The translations under genes and the position numbers were made by a program. From contig BBXU01002605.1 of the NCBI GenBank assembly GCA_001598975.1, forward strand, positions 1-31,988: a stretch of DNA of 31,988 nucleotides, written 5' to 3'. Shown here in pieces: positions 20,103 to 31,313 of the stretch. Numbering within the stretch: position 1 is the stretch's first letter; every line of letters starts with the position of its first letter. Under the pieces are notes generated by a model. It did no database searches and had not been told where the DNA came from. It was given only the letters and a program-made list of their open reading frames with translations. The DNA comes from Parachlorella kessleri. Its lineage: Eukaryota; Chlorophyta; Trebouxiophyceae; Chlorellales; Chlorellaceae.

Positions 20103-23100
20103 ATGTCGCGGCCAAGAGCGAGAGGTTGGTCCTGCTCTTGACCGATTGCCCTTGCGGTTGTTTGGGCAACCACGACTTTGTCGTTCCACCCCCTCAGTCC
20201 CCTCACCAGAGCGGTTTCCTGACGCAGGGCAAGAAGCATACTTTGCAAAGCAGAGACACCAGGAGCACCAGCGAACGGAGCTGACCAGGCAAGTGTAGAC
20301 AGGGTGGTGCTCGCGAGTGTCCAGCCGCCCACCACGCTAACCACCGCACTGCCCTTGCATCACTGTTGCAGCTTCTTCAAGGAGCAGAAGACGTATGACA
20401 ACCTTGCTCGCAACGTTGAGAGGGCAGAGGCGAGGGCACAAGCCAGGGAGGCCGCTGCTGCACACTACCAGCAGCAGCAGGCACAAGCCATGGCGCAGGC
20501 AGAGCGGCTGCATCAGCTAGCCCAGCAAAGAATACTGGAGGAGCAGCAGTTGGCAGCTGAAGTGGAGCGCCGCTTGCACGAGTCAGACAGGCATTCCAAG
20601 GAGGTCCAGCTATTACTACAGCGCAGCCATGAAATTAGGCAGCTGAAAGAGCAGCTGCATGTGGCGGAGGTGCGTGCGAAGCGAGCGGTCAAGTGCGGAC
20701 ATACAGTATGCTGCAGTGAAGTGCAGAGTTCAAGGTGTACATGGTCCGGAGGATAGCATGTTCTAACGGTGCTGGGCAGCTTGGCTTAATGTAGGTCAAG
20801 ATGGAGCGCAGCCAACAGCTGCAGCAAAAGACTTGGATTGAGCAGCAAGAGCAAGAGTATGAGGAGGCCATGGACCAGCTGATGCAGAAAGAGCGGGAAG
20901 AGGTGGGTATGGGTCATCCAGTCTCTAGCTTGCATCATCCTTGCTGCCATCGCCATGCACCAGTCACACTAACTCTATTTTGTGCAAGCAGGCATTGAGG
21001 GCAGAGGCGGCACGTGCTCAAGAGCGGCACGCACAGGAGCTGGCTGCCAAACAGCAGCTGGAGCTGCAGCTGCAGGAGCGCGTTGATCTTGCAAGGGTGG
21101 CCAGGGTGAGACTTGCTTTTGCGGGTGTGCCTGGAGGCCAGGCATAATGCAGTCCTCCTGACAAAGTAACCATGCAGCTCCATCCAACGGGTTTGTGCCC
21201 TAAGGTCTTGCAGGTCGTAATACCTAGTGCTGACCCGGCATTTTGCATCTGTGTTCTGCAGGAAGAGTACGAGAAAGAACGAGCCATGGTGGATGAGGTC
21301 ATGCGACGCATCGAGGAAGAGGAAGCGACAGAAGCGCAAGCACGTCGGCAGCGCCAGCGTGATGCCCAAGCAGATATCCGCGTTTTCATGGAGCAGCAGC
21401 AGCAGCTGAAGAAGAGGTGGGCTTTATATGGGGAGGATGGTTTTGCCGTACATGTGAACACCTCAAGCAGGTTGCAGGCCTTGCCTTGTTTCTACACTTA
21501 CCAACTACTCTTTACCTGCTGTTGATTGTATGTCTGGTATCTCTTGCTGTAGGCAGAGGGAGGCCGAGGCAGAGGAGGAGAAGAAGATTGCAGACTATAT
21601 GCGGCAACGCCGTGAGCGGGAGGCAGCTGAGGCCACCCGCAAGGCCACCAAGCGCGAGGTCATGGATAGGTCAGGATTGCATCCGCCTACCTGCCTCCAG
21701 CTGGCCTCCTTTTTTGGCAGTCAGGATCCTACCTACTCTGCAGCATGGAGGCTCCAGTCACATGTGTTTCGACTCAAATCCTGGCAACTGGAGCATGCCA
21801 CCAGACCTGATGGGTTTCGACATGCCCGCAGGACTTACGAGCTACTGAAGCAAAAGCAGGAGGAGGAGCAAGCCAGAAGGGAAGAGGAAGAAGCTCTGTT
21901 GGATTTGGTAAGTATGCAGGAGCCATGCTGAGTGGCACAACCCAGTTCATGCATGGCAGATATTGTAGCGTAAGGGACAAGCGGCTTTCTCTGAGCATCA
22001 CTTGCATGTTGCCTAGCACCGCCCTGTCTAGTGACCACACATGTGCTGTAATATAACCTGGTCACGCCTGCTTTCCCATCTTGGCATGCAGCTGCGCGCC
22101 GAGATGGAGGCAGAGCGCGCACGCCGGGCAGCAGCAGAGCGCCGGCGCCGCCAAGAGCAAATGAAGCGTGAGATGATCCAAGCCAATGAGTACCAGAAGC
22201 AGCTCAAGGTCAGTTGGTTGGCTCAGTGTCAAGTCGAGCTTCTGTGAGTTTGATGTGAATTTTTTTATACTTACAGCGTTGACAACCACACTGACGGCCC
22301 ATTGTCTGCATGCGTAAGCAAGCTGGCTTCTGTATAGTGCCTCCAGCACCAAGTCCTGCTAAGGCCGTACGCAGCTCACCTTCGAATTTCCTGTAGGCTG
22401 AGAGGTTGGCAGCAGAGAAGGATCAGGAGGATGAGTTCAAGCGTAAGATGATGGAGCGCCTGGCAGGTGGGCACAGGGTACTATCATGGCTTTATGCAAT
22501 ACGTTGATATGACTGCCAGCTGATGGTGGTGGACCATGCTTGAGACTGCTGTTGGGCATGCATGATTGGCAGCTATGACTTTCCCGCAGCAAACTAAATG
22601 CCCAAGCTCAAGATTCCTGTCATGGCTTGCAATCATTGCAGCCGAGGACCGTATTGAGCAGCTCAACGCGCAGAGGAGGCGGCACAAGGTGGCAGAGCAC
22701 CTGCGGGAGGTGGAGCGCTTGCTGACCTACCGCCGCCAGCTCTATGAGGCCATGCGGGTGAGTAGCATGAGGATGCTAGTACGTCACATTATGATGTAGG
22801 ATACTAGACATTTGGTGTCATCGCCTTACCGTGTGGTAGTTGCGTGTCATGGCTTGCCAGTTCGTATTCTGCTGTGGCAGAGTTAATCTCGATGCCTCGG
22901 GTTGTGCATCTTGTCCCATGCCTGGGCCAAAGGGGAATACATGACGGCGGTGCATGCTTGACAGATTTGGTTTGGTGTCTGCCCTCAGGCGGCGGAGCTG
23001 GCTGAAGAGCAGCGGCAACGCGAGGAGGAGCAACGCCAGGCAGCCATTGTGGCGGAGGCTAAGGAGCACATGCTTAGGGAGGCGGCGCACCTACAACCCT

Positions 23101-23171
23101 ACTTGCAGGGCTTGAGGCAGCCCAAGGAAAACGTGCTCCATGCCATGCAAGACATGTATCTAGGGCGCTAG
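20103..23171 (+). CDS. MNS1: MNS1/FAP127-like ciliary coiled-coil protein (trichohyalin-plectin homology domain)
   Basis: Twelve exons: 20103-20124, 20228-20288, 20372-20669, 20795-20902, 20992-21105, 21262-21416, 21553-21669, 21832-21907, 22092-22208, 22397-22466, 22642-22757, 22989-23171, giving 478 residues (human MNS1 495). Almost the whole chain is charged coiled coil rich in Glu, Arg, Gln and Ala. Family-like blocks are SHEIRQLKEQLHVAE (about 112-126), RMQ/RER-type repeats, and C-terminal KEHMLREAAHLQPYLQGL. MNS1 (Chlamydomonas FAP127) is a microtubule inner protein of axonemal doublets, so this suggests a flagellate stage or retained ciliary genes. Exon 1 is only 22 nt. The intron after exon 2 starts with GC (AG|GCAAGT). 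Other TPH-domain proteins such as CFAP45 or CFAP53 are alternatives, but length and the C-terminus fit MNS1 best. Confidence 0.8.
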
Positions 23172-23318
23172 CCGAGTTGTTAGTATTTTATGCAGGCGTG
23201 CGGTTGTTGGCAAACTTTGGTCGCTGAACTATGTGCAAGTTTGAACATTAATCATGCTTATCGCTATTTATCTCGTGTGCCAATGTCACAAAGGGTTATT
23301 GAGTATCTCCCTCATGTG

Positions 23319-23323
23319 TTACA
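23319..23323 (-). promoter_or_regulatory. Poly(A) signal TGTAA for the WW-domain gene
   Basis: TGTAA on the minus strand lies about 152 nt past the stop codon at 23475. The MNS1 and WW-domain genes converge here; no TGTAA is visible for MNS1 in the 300-bp gap. Confidence 0.55.
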
Positions 23324-23474
23324 GGACAGTCAGTACTACCTACTCTGAGATCCAAAAACCCTCCAGCTAAGGCAGCAACATTGCGTGCTGACAAGGCAAA
23401 GTACAATATCAGCCCATAGGTTGTCGCCCGGCCCTTTGTGGGGTTGCACACAAGCTCTTGCCGAACGAAAGATG

Positions 23475-26400
23475 TCATGTTGGACGCTCCCACTGGGTCG
23501 CCTGCAAAATGCACGGCACAGTAGAGTTGTTCCTGGCAACTGGCAAGGAGGTGCAGGGGAAGCATTCTGTATTAAATTGATCCTTATAACAACTTGCAGG
23601 GAGATCACGAGGAACAGGTATACACGAAAGCCACGGTATTTATTTTTAGTAGCTGACCACCGCGCGCTCCTCTTTCAGATGAGTACTGCGCAACATGGTA
23701 TACGAGCGAGGAAACCTGTGGAGAGGCGAAGCATACTCACCTGGGATTGCTCTGCCGGCCCTCCTGGGGTAAATACAATGGTTAAGGACCTTACCACAAA
23801 AGGGATGGGAGCCGAGCGCCACCCAGCACCAGCTGGCTGCAAGAGTCGTCTGTTGCCCTTGTGCGTCCTGACAAAGGTCAGCTTGGCTTGAAGCTAGACA
23901 AGTGCACCCAGTGCAGCAACAGCGCCAATGCAGATGTGCCCTGGCAGCTGATACCACGCTGCAGCACAGGCCCCATGACCCCATGTCATGCCATGCACCT
24001 CTCGTTGCATGGGTGGTCTGCATAATCATGGGCACACCAACTGGAGTCTTGTGCCAGCAAGCCAGCATGCCACACCGCCCCAGAGAGCACCCACTTACAA
24101 GCCCCTCACCTGCGTCTTTGTATTGCCGTAATATACTCGCTGGGAGCCCTTATCGTACATAGCACGCCAGCCGCCAGGCAAACCCTCTGACAGGGCGTCC
24201 AGGTCTGGCGACTCGACAGCGGCGTCCTTGGCTTTCTTCTTCCTCTTCCTTTCTGGCTTGGCCTGCTTGATCTTGTCGCGCCAGTCGCCCACAACGGGTG
24301 CTGTAGCATAACACATCCGGCAGTGAGCATCAAGGCATTTAGGCAAAGCTACATATATGACAAGCAGCGCCTGGCATGTACTATACTAGTACAGCCGTAG
24401 CAGGCACGTCAGCCTGTATTAGCCGACAGCACTGTGGCGGCAAACACAAGGCTTCCTCCTAACACGTGCAGATGCACGCAGCACTGCTGCATCTCTGCAT
24501 AGCGAGAGCAACTGTACCCTCAATCATTTAGCTGGTGTACCAACGATGTACTCACAATCAGCACCCAGACATTGCCCTGCACACCGCCCCCTCAGCCCAA
24601 GGTTAAGGATCAGTCACACATCACAATAACTGCCAACCAGCACTAGACACCACACAGCAAGGACCGGACAGAGCAAGGAATAATCTCCTACTGTCCATCA
24701 AGCCATCACCCGCTTGATAACAACTCAAACCATCTGTCCCTTACCCCAGTTTTGATATTCCATCTGCCGCCCTTTCCCTCCCGCCAACATACACCCTCCT
24801 CCTCCCCGATGCCCCGTCCAAGAAAACCTCCCCTCCCCCGAGCAGCTCACCAAAGTTTGCATTGTCGCCCACCGCCCCCGCCCGCAGCTGCTGCATGCGC
24901 CACTCCTCCGCTTCCCGGGCCCGCCTAGCCTCTTCTGCCTGCGCCCGCGCCTGCGGGTCTGCTTCCACTGCGGCGGCAGCCTCCTCGGCCTCCTCCCGCT
25001 CCTGGGCCTCCTTCTGAACAGCCTGCATAGCGGGCACAGCATGGACCAGCTATACAACCGCACGCTTGTGGAGGCTGAAAGAGTTGGCATATGATGAATC
25101 ACTTGCTGAGGGGCGGCTTCATCAGCCTGAGGCGGAGGCCTTGAGAAGTTAATGCATACAGTAGCTGACAAAGGAGAGCGCAGGCTGCCTTGCATTTGCG
25201 CACTCCCCTGGCAGCAACAGAAGGTAGGCTGCCCAGGGTTTTGCCCCCCACACATCAGAATGCACGCCGCCCTGCTGCCTTCCCCGGGGGGCACCCACCT
25301 GCCACTTGTTGATGAGCGACACCGTGCCCTTGCCCAGCTTAGCGGCAGCTTGGGCCTTGGGCTTCTTAGCCCCAGCCGCCGACGACTTCTCCGACTTCCT
25401 CTTCCGGGCTGCGCCATCCTCCTCGGCTCCACCTGCTGCCCGCCCTGCAAGGGCCTGCTGGTCCTCAGCAGGTGAAGGCGCGGCATCGCCGGTAACGCCA
25501 GGAGGAGCGCCAGGAGCCTGCTGGCCGTGTGGGAGTTCCGCAGGCGTCCTCAGCTGGGGCTGCGCTGAATACTCGCGCCGCTTTTCTGCGGACAGTGGGA
25601 AAGCTCCACACTCGTTCGTGCAAGGTACGATATGACTGCTCAAGCATGCATCTATATATACGGACCCGTCCAGCAGCGGGTCCAACTTGACAACTCCACA
25701 GCCTTACCATGAAGCGGAGCAGGCTCCTCCGGGAGTGGTGGCTGCACTGTGGCTGCCGCTGCAGAGACCAACTCCGCTGCAAACAGAATTCAGCTCATTC
25801 GCGGCGCGTTACTCCCAAAGCAGTAACACTTGGCCACAGATCACAGCTGACATCGCAGCATGGCGCAATCGGCACGGACAGCGGGCATTGGCTCCTTAGC
25901 ACAGCAGATTCGAGGAGCGCAACAAGTCTGGTGCCTCTGAACTCATAACCACAAGACGCTATCACCTGCAGTGCCAGCAGGGGCAGCAGGGAACAGTGGC
26001 GCCACTGGCGCTGGTGGGGCCACATGCGGCGGAGCAAAGGGGGCAAAGCCGGGGAAGGGTGGGGGCGGGAACACCCCCACCGGCGGAGGTGGCAGGAACA
26101 GCGGGTGGAACGGCAGCGGCGCGCCCGGCGGCAGCATAGGCAATGGCAGCGGCGGTGGCACGAAGGGCCCATACGATACCACGGGGTAGGGGTAGCTCCC
26201 CACGGGCAGTGGGGGTGCTGCTGCTGTTTGTGGCCCCCCATGTGTCGCAGGTGCCGGCTGCTGAGCTGGCAAAGCAGGGGCAGCAGCTGTCAGCTCGCCC
26301 TCCTCTTCGCTACCGCTCCCATCCCCGCCGTAGCTCCCCAATCCCAAGACTCCGCCTGCTGCCGCACCCTGACCAGCTGGCGCCCCAGGGAAGGGAAGCT

Positions 26401-29051
26401 CGTCTTCGTCCAGCTCCATGGCGTCATCATCCTCTGACGGCAGAGGCGGTGGCTGCTCTGTGCCATCCTGCTGCTGAACCAACGGCCCCCCTGCTGCATT
26501 GGCAGCCTCAGCTCTTGCCCCGGCCCCCGCTGCCGCTCGGCCAGGGAGCTCTCCAGCTGCCGGCCCTGCCTGCTGCTGAGGCTGGAGCAGGCGTGGACTG
26601 TCTCCCTGTGGTGCATCTGGCTCGGGTGGGAGGGGTGGCGGCGCTTCCGAATCACCGCCAGCCACCAGGGCGGCCTCACCATCACCGCCGCCCTGCTGCT
26701 GCGGCTGCTGGCTTGCCTGCTGCGGCTGCGGCCCTGGAGAAGAAGCCAGGCTAGACTGCACCTGGCGCGCCGCATCCACTGCGGCTGGCAGCTGGGATTC
26801 CAGGGCCGCCAGAGCCCTGCGGATGGTCTCTTCAAAGCCGGGCCAGCAGAAGGCTGCCGTGGGCGAGCGGGCCTGGGCTGCGGCGGCTTGCTGCTGGCTA
26901 AAGAGCGAGAGGAGGGTGAAGAGGGACTGTGCTTCTACGGCCAGGCGCACCACCTGCACAGTCACGAGCCGCGTATAAGCTCTTGCGCGGGGTAGGTCGC
27001 TACCCGCACAGCGCCATAGCCAAACCTCCACTTCCGCAATAGGAGGACAACAACTTGACAGGACACACAAAGCAGGCCACCCAGGCACGCAGCACGCCCA
27101 GGATGTCCCCAAAACTTTCCCTTTGTCCGGACTAGCTTGGCATCCACACTTGAGGCATCAAGGTGGCCTCATGGAACACGACCTTCATACAGCCAGCTCA
27201 ACAGTCGGTTTAGCAAATCTTGCCCTGCTCACCTGTGGCACGGTATCCAGCCAGCTCCCTGCAGCCTCTGTACACCGCTGAGCAACTGCCCCAGCCTCCA
27301 CAGCCACGTCAGCGCTGGGCAGTGCCAGCAGCCCTGCTGGTATAGGCGCTTGCCGAGAACCGCCCTCAAGCTGCTCTTCCTCCTCGCCCTCCGCTCCTGC
27401 TGCTGCTGTTTGCTGCTGCGATGGGGAGCTTCCACGGACGGCCAGATTGTCTGTTGCAGCATCGCCGCCTCCCCCATTGGGAGCTGCAGAAGTCAGTACA
27501 AGGTCAGGAGTTGACCTCCCAGGTGACTGCTGCCTTTCCTCCCCTGCCGCCTGCCCCTCTTCCGGTTGCCTCCCTGGGCTAGCGTCTGCCTCCTGCTCAC
27601 TCTTTGCCAAATCAGCCGCTGCAGAAGATGTGTCCTCCATGACAAGATCGCGGCTGGCCGCGGTCCCCACAGCGCCCACCTCATCGGGAGGCCATGTCAC
27701 CTCGTTGGTCTCTGGGTTCCAGTGGTAAACACGGCCGCTGGCTGTATCCAGCACCCGGCACCAGCCCTCCGCCCCAGGCACTTCCCCCAGCACCCGCTGC
27801 TCCACACCGTCACCACCCTGCGCTGCTGCTTGTGAGGTATCTGCCTCCATCTCTACCCCTTCTGCAGCGCTGCGGTCTGCATCATGTGCCGCTCTTTCCG
27901 CTGTGCCTGCCGGGAGCGGCACTGAAGTGGCGGGCCCTGCCTGGGTAGCTGTGCCCGCGTGCTGCCCCGCTGCCGCTGCTGCAAGGCTGGGCTGGGCTGT
28001 TGAGCCGCCGTCCTTCAGCAGACCACTGGTCTCAAGCTCAGAAAGGAAGCTGGCAAGCTGCAGGCCGCCAGCAAGAAACCAGAGGTCAGCAGGGTTTGTG
28101 GCATGGAGCGTAAGCCGGCAACAATGGTGGATGGCGGTGAGCCTGATTCTCAACAGGGAAAGACCCCCTGACCTCCTACAAGACCCAACCACAACGGAGT
28201 ATATGCAGTTCTGTGAGCAATGGGACTTTAATGCATGCGCAAACCCTGGCCCAGCACGTCTGCACCGAGGGCTTTCTGGCTGTCTCATCACCTCTGCATC
28301 CAAGTCCTGGGGATTGCCATTCTCGGCTGCTTCTGAATCTTGCCCGCCTGCCATACTATCACGAGTGCGACCGGGCTGGGCAGCTGACAGGTCAGCAGGC
28401 TTGCTCTGCTGCGGTGAATCATCCTCGTCCTCGTCACCACTATACCCCAGCAGGCCCGCCAGTGGGTTGCCGCCGGCAGTAGGGCTCTCAGCTGTGGGCG
28501 GTACTGCTGATGCTGGCTCTGTCGCGCGCGCTGTGGCAGCAGTGTGGAGGGCTGTTTGGGCTGGGGTATCATCAAACCGCGGGGGAGCGACATGCGGGGC
28601 ACGCGGCTTTGGTGGGGGCGCCTTGAAGCCTGTGCACATGTAGGAAGCTTTAAGTACGCAGGTCCAGGGAATGGACAGCAAGCTCCACTCGTCGCAGCTA
28701 GACACAAGGACGGATTTGGTGCCGGCATATCGCACCTTGGTTGCTAGCAGACGCTGGGGTATCAGCAGCAGGGGCAGGCATGACTAGCGTCCGTTGCTCC
28801 GTGCCCACAGCGCGTGCTGCGGCTTGGGCAATGGCCTTCAGCTTGTCCTCTGCAGGGTTCAGGCAGCAAGCAGGAGTTGGGCAAGGTCACCAAGGCTTAC
28901 CTTCCCTTGGCCCCAGCCATACAAGCCAAGTCCACAACAGTAAGAAGCACAGGAGCTCCTGTCCTGCGTACTCACCAGGCGTCGGTTCCTTGCGCTGCTG
29001 CTCCTGTGCTGTATCTCCAGAGAGAGCCAAGCGAGGCTTCCTGGCCCCCAT
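23475..29051 (-). CDS. FNBP4-like nuclear protein with two WW domains
   Basis: Ten minus-strand exons: 29051-28976, 28849-28736, 28629-28292, 28057-27233, 26953-25966, 25776-25708, 25585-25299, 25022-24851, 24300-24110, 23501-23475, giving 1028 residues. The N-terminus starts MGARKPRLAL and has an acidic LLGYSGDEDEDD motif. WW domain 1 spans about 272-302, with Trp275, Y-H-W and Trp298. A long Pro-rich section (about 640-780) could bind WW or SH3 partners, or WW 1 itself. A basic NLS-like KRKSEK and a GTVSLINKWQ block precede a charged coiled coil. WW domain 2 is the extreme C-terminus (997-1028), with Trp1000, YYGN and Trp1024; its last strand comes from a 27-nt final exon (ATQWERPT). This layout matches formin-binding protein 4 and its plant WW relatives, which are nuclear and linked to pre-mRNA processing; that role is inferred. 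Confidence 0.8.
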
Positions 29052-29279
29052 GGCCCTGATCACTGCTGTTCGACCCTGTCCATGTCTGACAAGACCGCTG
29101 AACTGTGACTTTTACCTAGCACGGAAGCACGAATGCTAAGGACTGAAGACAAGTGGCGGGCCTGCTAGGCTATGCTGCGACCAAATAGGAGCAAACATTA
29201 AAAATCATGCTTACAATAGATACACTGTGACCCCATATTCCATATCTGAACGAGACGCAAGCCTTGCACTCTTGTCACC
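29052..29279. promoter_or_regulatory. 228-bp divergent promoter of the FNBP4-like and SAP30BP genes
   Basis: The two start codons face away from each other across this gap. A short upstream frame (MDRVEQQ then stop) precedes the WW gene start on the minus strand at about 29086. An AT-rich stretch (about 29195-29215, ATTAAAAATCAT) is the only candidate core element. Confidence 0.55.
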
Positions 29280-30621
29280 ATGGCTGACCTTGCTGGTCTC
29301 ATGGGCGCTTATGGGAGCGACGAGGAGAGCGAGCAGATGGAAGGTAGGGTGCCTCGTCATCTCGCAGGTCCATGTCCGAACATGTGCTGCAGCTTGGGGC
29401 GGCAAAGGCACTGGCACAGGTTGCTCGGCCTCCCTCAAGGGTCTGCACCTTGCAACGTTGTGCAGGAGAGGCCGGTGGCCAGGTCACAGTTATGGGCAGA
29501 GAAGACGAGGACGAGGAGATGGTGGGCGTCGACTTGTCCCACTTGACAACCACAGCCGCACGTGCCGAGCCAGACACAGCGGGAACACAACCTGCAGCCG
29601 GCCCTGGCCAGCAGCAACAACAGGTGGCGGACCTTGGCGCCGCTTTTGAGCGTCTGCCAGGTGGTGCTGCAGGCGGGACCAACGCAGACGCAATGGACGG
29701 GGCAGCCCAGCCAGATGCAGACGAAGCGAGCCCGCCGGCCAGCATATTGCCACCAGAGGTTCTGCAGCCACCAGAGGGCGAGTGCAACCCTGCGGTGCAG
29801 GGCAAGATTGCCTTCTGGTTAAACATCCAGCGTACACAGGGCCGAACTCTGAACCAGCAGCTGCGGCACAGCAGGGCGTACCGCAACCCAGAGTTCTTCC
29901 GGAAAATGGTGGAACAATTTGAGGTGGACGAGTATGGCTCATGCTTTGCCAAGGAGGTGTGTGATGGTTCCCGGTCGCGAGCTCTGTGCATCTGAGAGGC
30001 TGCTATTTGCACTGCAATGACTGTGTCATCATAGTACGTAGGTTGGCAGAGCTGCACGGTTTTGAGAGCTATCAGAGCAGGCTACACTAGATTATTTAGG
30101 GTTTAGGGCACACACACTATGGATGAGATTGTCAATTGCATGTGGCCTGGAATACTCGGTAGATGCCATTGGGCATTGAAGGTAGTCTTTCTGCTTGTGC
30201 AAGTGGGCTCCGCAGCTGGTCCCCTCCCCGACAGAGCACCTGCTCTGTCTGATGCACCTTACCCCCCGTAAGCTTTTATCCACCTGCTGCCCGCCAGGTG
30301 TTCGACCCCCGCGGGCTATGTAAGGAGGACTACATAGAGGAGCTTCAGAAGGAGTGGGCAGCCGAGGAGGAGCGGCGGAAAGCGCAGCGGCAGGCCACTG
30401 GCCGCATCGAGTTCACCAAGTCGGCGTCGCAGCCTAACCTGGCTCCCAACCCGCTGCTGCCGGGGCTGAACCCGGCGGCGGCGCTGGCGGCGGCGCAGCT
30501 CAAGGCGGCGCAGCTGGCGGCTGGCATGGGCGGGGCACCAGCGGCCGCTGGGCAGGGCGGCGGCGGGGCGGCAAGCGGCGCAGGCAAGGGAGGCAGCAAG
30601 TGGGATACCCTGCGGCGATGA
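29280..30621 (+). CDS. SAP30BP: SAP30-binding protein (SAP30BP/HCNGP family)
   Basis: Three exons: 29280-29343, 29466-29956, 30298-30621, giving 292 residues (human about 308). It opens MADLAGLMGAYGSDEESE, a family-like acidic N-terminus. The HCNGP domain runs about 123-210 across the last junction: CNPAVQGKIAFWL, a helical RTLNQQLRHSRAYRNPEFF block (146-164), VDEYGSCFAKEVFDPRG and the KEDYIEELQ helix. Family members have the same order: P-x-G-x-C-x3-LQxKI, then RNPxxxEKL, DExGTNYPxxxFDPxG. Human SAP30BP was first linked to the SAP30 co-repressor and later to pre-mRNA splicing. The C-terminus is Ala/Gly-rich. The gene is head-to-head with the FNBP4-like gene, another putative RNA-processing protein. 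Confidence 0.85.
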
Positions 30622-31313
30622 AAGTGTGGCTGCTGGCGTTGGGGTGAGGCAGCATATAGCATGCTGCAGGCTGGCAGAGTTTTGGAACCGCCCTTGGCTG
30701 GCTGCTAAGCTGGGAGGACTCGTATACCGTAAGCCAACATGTAGGCTTGGGTTTTCTTATTAGTGCTCGACTAATGTAGTCAATAGGGTTGGGAAGTGTG
30801 TTGCGGTTTTCAGTTTTGCATCCCCAGGATTAGGCACCCTTGACAGCACACAGTACCATGCAGATCTTGACTATTTACTGTCAGTGAACTGACCTACTCT
30901 GTCACCAGCAATGACTACAACAATAGGTTACAAATCAGGAGCCTTGCTGACGACCTTTCAGTGCGTCCTGCTGGCAGCGACTTCCTTTCAGATTGGATAG
31001 TGTGCTGTCCAGATCAAATGCCTACTATGGCCAGGGCGCACGGAAGTGCTGTGCATTACAGTGGGCTATTCAGTGTGGGTCTGCTACACTGGGCACTGCT
31101 CAGGACTAGGTTGTAGGTCGAGAAGGTGTTGCACTTGTCAAACTGCTCAAGGCCTAGAATAGGCACTCAGCTTACCGAGTGATTTACCCATGGATTTACC
31201 ACTTTGCTGTTTAAGTTTTGCCACAGAGCGGAAGCGCCTTGATTCCCGGATTCCATGCCTGGCCATTCCTGCACCATAAAGACAGCGTCTTCTTCTAATC
31301 CGTATACAACATC
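30622..31313 (+). other. Intergenic: SAP30BP 3' UTR and RUS gene promoter
   Basis: No coding or RNA signature is recognised. No exact TGTAA occurs on the + strand here; ATGTAG at about 30738 and 30774 are the nearest variants. Confidence 0.45.

Noticed and set aside
23385..23891. 168-residue + strand open frame
   Set aside because: It lies over the last exon, last intron and 3' UTR of the WW-domain gene, with no motif and no start context of note.
25943..26754. + strand frames rich in Gly or Arg opposite the Pro-rich exon of the WW gene
   Set aside because: They are complementary low-complexity readings of the proline-rich exon, which is bounded by good splice sites on the minus strand.
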